A DNA stretch of 7,170 nt from JANNHP01 sp031404455 (lineage in GTDB: Bacteria; Planctomycetota; JAJSAM01; JAJVHW01), in NCBI GenBank assembly GCA_031404455.1, contig JANNHP010000119.1:1-7170 (forward strand), in the 5' to 3' direction. The translations under genes were made by a program, and so were the position numbers. Positions 1 to 5,888 of this stretch are shown here, piece after piece. Every line of letters begins with the position of its first letter. The first letter of the stretch is position 1. Under the pieces are notes generated by a model that was not told where the DNA came from, did not search any database, and saw nothing but the letters and a program-made list of their open reading frames with translations.

Positions 1-2342
1 CGCAGCGCCGCGGCTCGGATGAACCGGATCTCCGCGACGATCGCCCCGGCCTCCGCGGTGTCCGGCACCATGACATCGACGACGGACTGCCACTCGCGCG
101 CCTCGTAGTAGGCGCGCGTGAGGTACAGCGTGGCCTTGAGACGCGATTCGAGCGACTCGTACTCCTCCGGTCTTCGGGACCGGAGCGCCTCGATCACCTC
201 GCCGAGGCGCCCTAGCGGCGCGAGCAGCTCGATCCGCTGGAGCTCGGCGTCGGCGCCGACGAATTCGCCTCCGATCGCCGACACGGCGTCGTCGAAATGC
301 GTGAGTGCGAGCAGCCACTCGCTCCCGCTCCGCGCGCGCGCGATCGCGCTCTTCGTCCAGTCCTCCGCCCGCGGATCGGAGCCGGCGCGCGCGTGCTCGG
401 CGATCGCGTCGAGAGCGTCGGGCGACTCGTCGAGCAGGTGGTTCAGGATCTCCCGGTGGAGTATCCTCCGGCGATCGGCGGGGATCGCCGCGTAGACCTT
501 GTGCGCGATGGCGCCCGTGCGGATGCGCCATGCGGAGCCGTCGGTCACGAGCAGCCCGGCGGCCACGGCGGCGTCGGCCGCCGCGGCGAGCCGGGGTCCG
601 CGCACGTCGAACAGGTCGCCCAGCGCCGTGCGGGAGATCGCGACGCCGCGCGCCACGGCGAGACACTCCACCAGTGTCCCGGCGTCTCGTCCGCACGACT
701 CGAACGCGCGCCGCACCTGCTCGGACATCCCGCCGGAGAGCGGCGGGATGCTGGCGATCGGCACCGCGGCCCGCCATCGCAGCCCTTCGCGGACGAGAAC
801 GCCGCGGCGCTCGAGCTCGCGGAGGTACCCGATGACGTCGCCGGGACGGCCGCCCGTGATCCGGTGGATCGCCACGCCGGCGTCACGCGTCCCGCCGGGT
901 GCCGTGAAGACGCGCGCAAGGAACTTGTCGAGGTCGCGCTGGCGCCACGCGCGGATCTCGACCGTCACGCGATCGACACCGAGCTCGACCGGATGGGCCC
1001 GCGCGGACGCGGAGACCATGAGAGCGCGGATCGCTCCACCGGCCCCGTTGATCGCCTGCACGAACTGCCCCGTCGACCGCCAGACCTGCCGCGCCGGCGC
1101 CGAGAGGGTTTCCTCGTCGTCGAGGACGAGCAGTCCCGGCGTCTCGCGGAACGCGAAGCGCGCGAGTTCGGTCAGTGCGCTCGTGCAGGCGGAGGTGAGC
1201 GGGTCGCGGGCGTCGGCGCCTGCCCGGTCCCTCGATGCCGCCTCGCCGGACGGATCGCCCGCGTGCTCGGCGAGGAGGCTCCGCAGCGCGTCCTCGTGCT
1301 GCGCGCACGGACGGGCGCCGCGTCCGACGAGTTGCACGAGCTGTCGCGCGATCGAGCCGACGCCGCCCCAGGGACCGCGCGCGCCGCCCTCGGCGGTGAT
1401 GACGATGACGTTGCGCGACCGCGCGACGCGCGCGATCTCGGAGAGGAGCCGCGACTTCCCCGCCCCGTCGGGAGCGACGTAGTCCACCGACGCCGCGTGG
1501 AGCACCTGCTCGGACGTGGGAAGCCGCGTGTGGTCGAGGAACCGAAGGACCCGCGCGATCTCGCGTCGCGTGCCGATCGGCGGCACGCGTTCCCACGGAT
1601 CGAACGCCGCGGCGTCGACGGCGCTCAGGTCCGCGAGAACGTCGGTGGCTCCCGAGTACGCCTCGCGCGGGTCGGAGGTGACGAGGCGGGACAGCACGCG
1701 CGCGAAGTCGCGGTCGACCCGCACTCCCGCGTCGAGGAGCTCCTGGCCCGCCGCGACGCGCGGCGCCCGCTCGTGGATGATCGCCGCTTCCGGGTCGGGC
1801 CACGGCCGGCGCAGCAGCGCCTCGCGGAACGCGCGGGCGAGGTCGCGCAAGTCAGCCGCCGCCTCGGAGAGCGTCCCAGAGAGCGGACGCGACGCGGACG
1901 CCTGTCGCGCCGCAGCCCATCCGGTCAGCCAGAAACGTCCCGACGCATCGGCCAGGATGCGGCTGCGGTCGATGCGCCCGTGGATCAGCCCGCGAGAGTG
2001 CGCGAAGTCGACCGTCGAGAGCAGCGACGTGAGGCCTGCCCGGAGCACCGGCTCGGGCAGACCTTCGAGCAGCGCGAGCGGACGCGCGTCCTCGGCGTCG
2101 TCGAGCACGAGGGCGAGGCCCGCGGATCCGGTCTCCATGGTCCGACGACACTCGGGCACGCCGGGCGCTCGGACGAGACGGAGCATCTCGAGCTCGCGGC
2201 GCGCGTGGTCCGCGTCGTCCGGGAGCAGGACGAGCACGGCGCCGGTCGTGCGTCCCGCCATCCGTAGGAGAGCGCCGTCGTCCCACTCGTAGACGCTCGT
2301 CACCGTCTCGAAGTCGCCGAGCAGCAGATCGGTTCGCAGCAT
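1..2342 (-). CDS. Pseudokinase-STAND/AAA ATPase-TPR-like signalling regulator (C-terminus beyond window)
   Basis: One uninterrupted frame of 780 codons plus two bases runs off the left edge, so the protein is larger than 780 residues. The ATG at 2342 is preceded by GGGAGG five bases upstream; an in-frame stop lies about 45 bases upstream. Residues ~10-200 resemble a Ser/Thr kinase fold: IHGRIDRSRILAD (120-132) and GRFWLTGWAAAR (135-146) align without gaps to the catalytic loop and DFG region, but HRD is HGR, the loop Lys and Asn are Asp and Arg, DFG is GWA, and the VAIK Lys appears to be Val38. Kinase activity is therefore unlikely. Residues ~265-600 form a P-loop ATPase: Walker A APDGAGKS (290-297), Walker B LLVLDDEE (404-411). 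H614 to about A653 carries the AH..Y...(10)..LH and AEHARAG signatures that follow such ATPases, then helical, TPR-like sequence. The architecture recalls PknK-like and MalT-like regulators. Role inferred: cytoplasmic signal integrator; output domain not seen. Confidence 0.88.
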   Translation of the reverse strand, partial: MLRTDLLLGDFETVTSVYEWDDGALLRMAGRTTGAVLVLLPDDADHARRELEMLRLVRAPGVPECRRTMETGSAGLALVLDDAEDARPLALLEGLPEPVLRAGLTSLLSTVDFAHSRGLIHGRIDRSRILADASGRFWLTGWAAARQASASRPLSGTLSEAAADLRDLARAFREALLRRPWPDPEAAIIHERAPRVAAGQELLDAGVRVDRDFARVLSRLVTSDPREAYSGATDVLADLSAVDAAAFDPWERVPPIGTRREIARVLRFLDHTRLPTSEQVLHAASVDYVAPDGAGKSRLLSEIARVARSRNVIVITAEGGARGPWGGVGSIARQLVQLVGRGARPCAQHEDALRSLLAEHAGDPSGEAASRDRAGADARDPLTSACTSALTELARFAFRETPGLLVLDDEETLSAPARQVWRSTGQFVQAINGAGGAIRALMVSASARAHPVELGVDRVTVEIRAWRQRDLDKFLARVFTAPGGTRDAGVAIHRITGGRPGDVIGYLRELERRGVLVREGLRWRAAVPIASIPPLSGGMSEQVRRAFESCGRDAGTLVECLAVARGVAISRTALGDLFDVRGPRLAAAADAAVAAGLLVTDGSAWRIRTGAIAHKVYAAIPADRRRILHREILNHLLDESPDALDAIAEHARAGSDPRAEDWTKSAIARARSGSEWLLALTHFDDAVSAIGGEFVGADAELQRIELLAPLGRLGEVIEALRSRRPEEYESLESRLKATLYLTRAYYEAREWQSVVDVMVPDTAEAGAIVAEIRFIRAAAL

Positions 2343-2375
2343 CTCCGCCTCCCATCCAAGCACCGGGTCGTGAGG

Positions 2376-2405
2376 ATGCTAGAAGATCGATGCGGCGCGA
2401 ATCAA
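2376..2405 (-). promoter_or_regulatory. Candidate sigma70-type promoter for the pseudokinase-ATPase gene
   Basis: Read on the minus strand, TTGATT (2405-2400) and TAGCAT (2381-2376) are separated by 18 bases and match the -35 and -10 consensus at 4 of 6 positions each. Transcription would begin near 2369 and leave a leader of roughly 27 bases with the ribosome binding site in it. This stretch is clearly more AT-rich than the flanking genes. The match is moderate, and the consensus is assumed to hold for this phylum. Confidence 0.35.
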
Positions 2406-2422
2406 CGACGTTGTAAGTCGTT
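2404..2422. promoter_or_regulatory. Inverted repeat overlapping the candidate -35 region (possible operator)
   Basis: AACGAC-N7-GTCGTT is a perfect 6-bp inverted repeat. It overlaps a second, nested one, CAACG-A-CGTTG at 2403-2413. The repeat abuts and partly covers the candidate -35 box at 2400-2405, where a repressor or activator of the regulator gene could bind. No protein can be assigned to it. Short inverted repeats also arise by chance. Confidence 0.3.
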
Positions 2423-2446
2423 CCCCGGCAATGCCTTGAAGATCGA

Positions 2447-2506
2447 TCGCGCCAGCTCGTCGAGGCTGCCCGGACGCTTCCGATCAAATCGCGCCAATTC
2501 GCGCCA
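2447..2506. repeat. Three exact copies of the 8-mer TCGCGCCA
   Basis: TCGCGCCA occurs at 2447-2454, 2489-2496 and 2499-2506. The starts are 42 and 10 bases apart, close to four turns and one turn of the helix, so all copies would face the same side of the DNA. All lie in the spacer between the lipoprotein and pseudokinase genes. The last two copies also provide alternative right arms for the hairpin at 2499-2520. They could be binding sites, or parts of an RNA structure. Confidence 0.5.
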
Positions 2507-2520
2507 CGGGTCCGGCGCGA
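2499..2520 (-). terminator. Stem-loop after the lipoprotein gene, possible terminator
   Basis: On the minus strand TCGCGCC (2520-2514) and GGCGCGA (2505-2499) form a perfect 7-bp GC-rich stem with an 8-base loop, starting 14 bases after the lipoprotein stop codon. The position suits a terminator or a 3'-end protecting hairpin. The downstream bases are only mildly T-rich, with no true U-tract, so factor-independent termination is uncertain. The left arm could instead pair with the copy at 2495-2489. Confidence 0.42.
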
Positions 2521-2534
2521 CGGCGAGGCGCGGA

Positions 2535-3359
2535 TCAGTCCGAGCGCCGTTCCACGGTGTCGAACGTGAACTCCGCGGTGACGACTTCGTCCCCGTCCGT
2601 CAGGCGGACACGGCTGAGCAGCGGCAGACCGCGGCCGTCGTCGTACTCGAAGTCGGCGACGGCGCCCTGGTGGATCGACTCGCGGCGGAGCATGTGACGG
2701 CCGCGGAAGAGGTCCCACTCGTACTTCGTCACGGACCGGTTCCGCTCGTCGGTCCACTCGCCGCGGATCGTCACGACCTGCCGGTCGTCGAAGCTGTACG
2801 AGACCGAGAGCGGGCCGCGGAACGGCGGAGCGGTCACGACGATGTTCTTCCGGTCGATGGAGCGGGCGAAGGCGAGCTGGATCGGCGGCCGGTAGAACGC
2901 CACGACGGCGAAGGGGCCAACGCAGGCCTGGACGGCCCACGCGCGCGCGCGGCGCGCGAGCGCAGGATCCCACCCCTCGGGCTCGGCGACGGGGTCGGTC
3001 GTCACCGGCTTCTCCTCCGGGTTCGCCGCATCGTAGGAGAAGCGATACGTCGCCTCCTTGCCGCCCGCCTTGACGACGAGGGTTCCCGACGCGCGAAGCA
3101 CCCGCCCGTCGCGGCGCGGGTCGTAGGCGCGCGATTCGAACGACGCGAGGAGGCCACGGGCGTCGTGGTCGAACTTCTTCTTCGCCTCCTCGAGGATGCG
3201 CTCCGCTTCGTCGGCCGAGCTCGGCTCGGGCTTCGGAGCCAGAGGCGTCTCGGCCGGCTTCGCGGGGACGGGCGTCGCCTCGTCGCGGCACCCGGCGGCG
3301 AACACCGCGAACGCGAGCGTGGCGAGGACGACGGGGTGCGTGAGTCGCGACATCTCCAC
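2535..3359 (-). CDS. Predicted lipoprotein of unknown function
   Basis: The 274-residue product begins with a basic-then-hydrophobic signal peptide (R5 to A22) ending in the lipobox FAAGC, so it is probably processed and lipidated at Cys24. The residues after the Cys are Arg-Asp, with no Asp at +2, which in enterobacterial rules favours the outer membrane. A Pro/Ala-rich tether (about 27-46) and a charged helix (about 48-70) follow. The remainder is rich in beta-like alternation (for example TYRFSYDAAN, SVSYSFDDRQVVTIRGEW, AEFTFDTVE), which could be an open barrel of the LolA/LppX kind; that is inference only, and I recognise no family signature. GTG at 3359 has AGGA four bases upstream; ATG at 3353 (residue 3) is an equally plausible start. 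It is divergent from ribBA and upstream of the regulator gene on the same strand, 192 bp away. Confidence 0.85.
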   Translation of the reverse strand: MEMSRLTHPVVLATLAFAVFAAGCRDEATPVPAKPAETPLAPKPEPSSADEAERILEEAKKKFDHDARGLLASFESRAYDPRRDGRVLRASGTLVVKAGGKEATYRFSYDAANPEEKPVTTDPVAEPEGWDPALARRARAWAVQACVGPFAVVAFYRPPIQLAFARSIDRKNIVVTAPPFRGPLSVSYSFDDRQVVTIRGEWTDERNRSVTKYEWDLFRGRHMLRRESIHQGAVADFEYDDGRGLPLLSRVRLTDGDEVVTAEFTFDTVERRSD

Positions 3360-3390
3360 CCGATCCTAACCTCGGTCCGCTAGCCTGCGC

Positions 3391-3409
3391 GGTCCCAGCC
3401 GAAAGGACC
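3391..3409 (+). promoter_or_regulatory. Small hairpin covering the ribBA ribosome binding site
   Basis: GGTCC (3391-3395) and GGACC (3405-3409) can pair around a 9-base loop, covering the Shine-Dalgarno sequence AAAGGA (3402-3407) that lies about six bases before the ribBA ATG. A second GGTCC at 3374-3378 could compete for the same partner. The stem is only 5 bp. The whole divergent spacer is 54 bp, too short for an FMN riboswitch, and I see no convincing promoter in it. Confidence 0.25.
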
Positions 3410-3413
3410 TTCC

Positions 3414-4655
3414 ATGGACGGCTTCGCCCCCATCCCCGAGATCTTCGACGAACTGCGCGCAGGCCGCTTCGTCGTGCTGGTGGACGACCCTCGCCGCGAG
3501 AACGAGGGCGACGTCGTCATGGCGGCGCAGATGGTGACGCCCGAGCACGTCAACTTCATGCTGCGTCAGGTCGCCGGCGAGATCTGCGTCTGCCTGCCCG
3601 AGGGCTGGGCGGACCGGATGGGACTCGACCCGCAGGTGTCGCGCAACACGTCTCCCTTCGCGACCGGGAAGTGCGTCACGGTGGACGCGGCGAAAGGCAC
3701 GACGACGGGCGTCTCGGCCCCCGACCAGGCGAAGTCGATCGCGAAGCTGGCCGACGCAGACGCCCTCCCCCAGGACTTCACGCGCCCGGGACACACGCGG
3801 CCGATCCGCGCCCGCGACGGCGGCGTGCTCGTCCGAACGGGTCACACGGAGGGCTCGGTCGACCTCTGCCGCCTCGCCGGACTGGCGCCGGTCGCCGCAA
3901 TCTGCGAGATCCTCGGCGAGGACGGCACCCCGATGCGACTGCCCGCGCTGCGAGAGTTCGCGACGAGGCAGGGCTTCAAGATCACGACGATCGAGGAACT
4001 CATCCGGTGGCGCCGCGCCTCGGACAGTCTCGTCCAGCGCTCCGCGTCGACGCGGATGCCGACCGCGCACGGCCTCTTCCAGATCCACCTCTTCTCGAAC
4101 CGTGTGGACGGCAACCAGCACGTGGCGCTGACGATGGGCGTGGAACTCGAGGAGGGCGGTGCCCTCGGCCCCGCGATCGAGGAGCCGGTCCTCGTGCGCG
4201 TCCACAGCGAGTGCCTCACGGGCGACATCTTCGGCTCGCTGCGCTGCGACTGCGGATCCCAGCTCGACGCCGCCATGCAGGCGGTCGCGAAGGCGGGAAG
4301 GGGAGTGATCCTCTACCTGCGCCAGGAGGGACGAGGCATAGGCCTCGAGAAGAAGCTCCTCGCCTACCGCCTGCAGGAGCACGGCATGGACACGGTGGAG
4401 GCGAACAAGGCGCTCGGCTTTCGCGCCGACGAACGCGACTACGGCATCGGCGCGCAGATCCTCCACCACCTCGGCGTGCGCCGCATGCGCCTCCTGACCA
4501 ACAGTCCCAAGAAGCTGCAGGCCCTCGCGGGGTTCGGGCTCTCGGTCGAGTCGCGAGTGCCCCTCGAGGTCGCCGCCACGCGCGACAGCGTCGACTACCT
4601 GCGCGCAAAACGGGACAAACTGGGTCACTTGCTCGAACACCTGCCGGCCGAGTAG
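3414..4655 (+). CDS. ribBA: Bifunctional 3,4-dihydroxy-2-butanone 4-phosphate synthase / GTP cyclohydrolase II
   Basis: This cytosolic enzyme starts both branches of riboflavin (FMN/FAD) synthesis: the RibB half makes dihydroxybutanone phosphate from ribulose 5-phosphate, and the RibA half opens GTP to the diaminopyrimidine. At 413 residues it has the usual fused length. RibB domain (about 4-200): RENEGD (28-33), the ICVCL strand, RPGHTRPIRARDGGVL, RTGHTE and the late ICEI Glu. RibA domain (about 215-410): VRVHSECLTGD with zinc ligands Cys267, Cys278 and Cys280, RQEGRGIGL, ERDYG and the C-terminal KLGHLL. Variations: TNSPKK where TNNP is usual, and GKCVTVDA where TAFTVSVDA-like sequence is usual. 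Catalytic motifs look intact, so it should be active. ATG at 3414 has AAAGGA at proper distance. It is the only riboflavin gene in view. Confidence 0.97.
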   Translation: MDGFAPIPEIFDELRAGRFVVLVDDPRRENEGDVVMAAQMVTPEHVNFMLRQVAGEICVCLPEGWADRMGLDPQVSRNTSPFATGKCVTVDAAKGTTTGVSAPDQAKSIAKLADADALPQDFTRPGHTRPIRARDGGVLVRTGHTEGSVDLCRLAGLAPVAAICEILGEDGTPMRLPALREFATRQGFKITTIEELIRWRRASDSLVQRSASTRMPTAHGLFQIHLFSNRVDGNQHVALTMGVELEEGGALGPAIEEPVLVRVHSECLTGDIFGSLRCDCGSQLDAAMQAVAKAGRGVILYLRQEGRGIGLEKKLLAYRLQEHGMDTVEANKALGFRADERDYGIGAQILHHLGVRRMRLLTNSPKKLQALAGFGLSVESRVPLEVAATRDSVDYLRAKRDKLGHLLEHLPAE

Positions 4656-4667
4656 GCTCAGCACGCG

Positions 4668-4796
4668 ATGACATCGGCACGAGAGACGGACCGCAGTCCC
4701 GGGGTTCCCCTCGGCACCATCGTGCTCGCACTCCTCGCGATCCAGCTCGGCGTGTTCGTCGTCTTCGCCTGGAGACTCCACCCGGGGCTCTTCTGA
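4668..4796 (+). CDS. Possible 42-residue single-helix membrane peptide
   Basis: A short frame starts at an ATG 12 bases after the ribBA stop and ends at TGA 4794-4796. The product has a polar N-terminus (MTSARETDRSPG), one hydrophobic segment at residues 15-35 (LGTIVLALLAIQLGVFVVFA), then WRLHPGLF. It looks like a one-helix inner-membrane protein. Third positions are mostly G or C, as in neighbouring genes. No strong ribosome binding site is visible (weak AGTAGG about 11 bases upstream), so expression might depend on coupling to ribBA. No known family is recognised. A chance frame is possible, but a helix of this quality directly downstream of ribBA is suggestive. Confidence 0.5.
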   Translation: MTSARETDRSPGVPLGTIVLALLAIQLGVFVVFAWRLHPGLF

Positions 4797-4811
4797 TTCC
4801 GGGGTTCCTCG

Positions 4812-4837
4812 GGAAGAACGAGGCGGACCGGGTCGTC
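4812..4837 (+). promoter_or_regulatory. Candidate ECF-type promoter ahead of the sigma factor gene
   Basis: GGAAG (4812-4816) and CGTC (4834-4837) are 17 bases apart, close to the GGAAC-N16/17-CGTC pattern recognised by many ECF sigma factors. The start point would fall near 4845, about 40 bases before the sigma start codon. ECF genes often control themselves, so this fits autoregulation. The last base of the -35 element differs from consensus, and such short motifs occur by chance. Confidence 0.3.
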
Positions 4838-4884
4838 CAAGGGGCTGAAGTGACTCCCCCGACCGAGCGCCGTGGAGGATCGCC

Positions 4885-5436
4885 GTGGACGACGCCGAGC
4901 TGCTGGCTTCGGCCCGTGCGGGCGATCCCGACGCCTTCGCGACGCTCATCGGACGGTACGAGACCCGCATCGTGCGGCTCGTCCGGGGAATGGTCCCGGA
5001 GTCCGACACGGAGGACGTGACGCAGGAGGCCTTCCTCAAGGCCTTCCGCAAGATCGGCAACTTCGACGGACGGTCGTCCTTCTACACATGGCTCTATCGC
5101 ATCACCGCCAACACGGCGATGGACTGGCGCAAGAAGGAGCGGCACCGGCGACACGCCCCCCTGCCCGAAGGGCCCGAGGGCGACGACGCCGTCCAGTCCC
5201 TCGAAGCCGGCCCCGAGACGACCGTCACGCGGCGCGAGCTCGCCGCGCGGATCGACACGGCCATCGCGGCCCTGCCGGACAAGTACCGCGAGATCCTCCT
5301 GCTGCGCGAGATCGAGGGCCTCTCCTACGAGGAGATCTCGAAGGAGCTCGGCATGAGCAAGGGCACGGTCGAGTCGCGCCTGTTCAGGGCGCGAGAGCGG
5401 CTGCGCGAGGTCCTCACCCCCTGGATGCAAACATGA
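4885..5436 (+). CDS. ECF-family RNA polymerase sigma factor
   Basis: The 183-residue length is typical of ECF sigma factors, which have only regions 2 and 4. Region 2 (about 21-88) shows YETRIVRLVRGM, the acidic core-binding helix DTEDVTQEAFLKAFRKI (41-57) and FYTWLYRITANTAMDW (66-81), the -10 recognition and melting segment. A 40-residue acidic linker follows. Region 4 (about 123-177) has IAALPDKYREILLLREIEG and the helix-turn-helix LSYEEISKELGMSKGTVESRL (146-166) that reads the -35 element. The GTG start at 4885 has GGAGG six bases upstream, a very good site. Its TGA overlaps the anti-sigma ATG by four bases (ATGA), implying translational coupling. The exact ECF subgroup and its regulon cannot be told from this sequence. 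Confidence 0.96.
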   Translation: MDDAELLASARAGDPDAFATLIGRYETRIVRLVRGMVPESDTEDVTQEAFLKAFRKIGNFDGRSSFYTWLYRITANTAMDWRKKERHRRHAPLPEGPEGDDAVQSLEAGPETTVTRRELAARIDTAIAALPDKYREILLLREIEGLSYEEISKELGMSKGTVESRLFRARERLREVLTPWMQT

Positions 5437-5885
5437 ACGACGAACCACCCCCCCCCGGGAGCTGCGAACGAATCGGGCTCCTCCTCAGCCTCTCGGCCGA
5501 CGGCGCCGCAACGCCGTCGCAGTCCGCCGAGATCGACGCCCACCTGCCGAAGTGCGAGGCGTGCCGCCGCGCGCCGATCGTCGATCTCGCCGTGCGCCGA
5601 CGGCTGATCGAGCGCGCCGGCGCGGCGATGCCTGCGTGGCTCGAGGGCTTCGCCGGCCGCACGGCGCGGCTCGCCTCGAACGAGATCCGCGAGGCGCGCG
5701 CCCAGAACCGTCTGCTCTGGATGTCGGCCGCGGCGGCGCTCCTCGTCGCCGTGACCGTGCAGTTCATCGCTCCGTCCCGCGGCGCCTCGTCCCCCGCCTC
5801 GCAGGACACCGCCTCCGTCCGTGAATCCACGCGCCTCGCGCTCATCCGCCCGCCCGATCTGCGCGGGGCGCCCGAAGGGAAGTGA
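5433..5885 (+). CDS. Zinc-finger (zf-HC2/ZAS) membrane anti-sigma factor
   Basis: The 150-residue protein begins at the ATG inside the sigma gene's stop overlap. Its cytoplasmic N-terminus has Cys11 and H37-x3-C41-x2-C44, the zinc-binding anti-sigma arrangement that binds and sequesters ECF sigma factors. A basic, helical stretch (about 45-93) leads to one transmembrane helix (about 94-113), then a short extracytoplasmic tail of about 36 residues rich in Ser, Ala and Pro. The tail is too small to be much of a sensor, which makes the next gene a likely partner. A longer open frame reaching upstream to about 4872 overlaps the sigma gene; the true start is here. Oddity: codons 6-8 are a run of nine C (5448-5456), a possible slippage site. 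Release could be by redox or metal action at the finger or by proteolysis; the sequence does not say. Confidence 0.92.
   Translation: MNDEPPPPGSCERIGLLLSLSADGAATPSQSAEIDAHLPKCEACRRAPIVDLAVRRRLIERAGAAMPAWLEGFAGRTARLASNEIREARAQNRLLWMSAAAALLVAVTVQFIAPSRGASSPASQDTASVRESTRLALIRPPDLRGAPEGK
5448..5456 (+). repeat. Run of nine C in the anti-sigma reading frame
   Basis: Nine consecutive C bases encode Pro6-Pro8, only 15 bases after the anti-sigma start codon, and are followed directly by GGG. Losing one C would lead to a stop at 5605-5607; gaining one would lead to a stop near 5824. Both outcomes destroy the zinc finger and the membrane helix. Confidence 0.9.
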
Positions 5886-5888
5886 CCC

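Noticed and set aside
297..2267. Very long plus-strand open frame (656 codons) and several shorter ones opposite the regulator gene
   Set aside because: Its product is a low-complexity Arg/Gly/Ala-rich string without domains, whereas the opposite strand encodes kinase-like, Walker A, Walker B and helical-repeat signatures with strong G/C third positions. It is a GC-driven shadow.
1852..3291. Minus-strand frame of 479 codons crossing the lipoprotein gene, the spacer and the start of the regulator
   Set aside because: It is in a different frame from both supported genes and has Arg/Gly/Pro-rich composition without motifs; the lipobox protein and the kinase-like domain explain this DNA better.
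3360..3413. FMN riboswitch upstream of ribBA
   Set aside because: The divergent spacer is only 54 bp, too short for the RFN element, and no conserved part of it is visible.
4698..4816. Near-repeat of CCGGGGTTCC with following TCGG at about 4699 and 4799
   Set aside because: Only about ten bases match, one copy lies inside the possible small gene, and short GC-rich repeats are expected by chance here.
3671..5020. Plus-strand frame of 449 codons overlapping ribBA and the sigma gene
   Set aside because: Out of frame with both recognised proteins and strongly Arg/Pro/Gly-rich, so not a real gene.
3366..5060. Minus-strand frame of 564 codons opposite ribBA
   Set aside because: RibBA on the plus strand has its conserved motifs over the full length; the antisense product resembles no family and is a shadow.
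4872..5885. Plus-strand frame of 337 codons covering the sigma gene and the anti-sigma gene
   Set aside because: Only its last 150 codons encode a recognisable protein, the anti-sigma factor starting at 5433; the earlier part is an alternative frame of the sigma gene.
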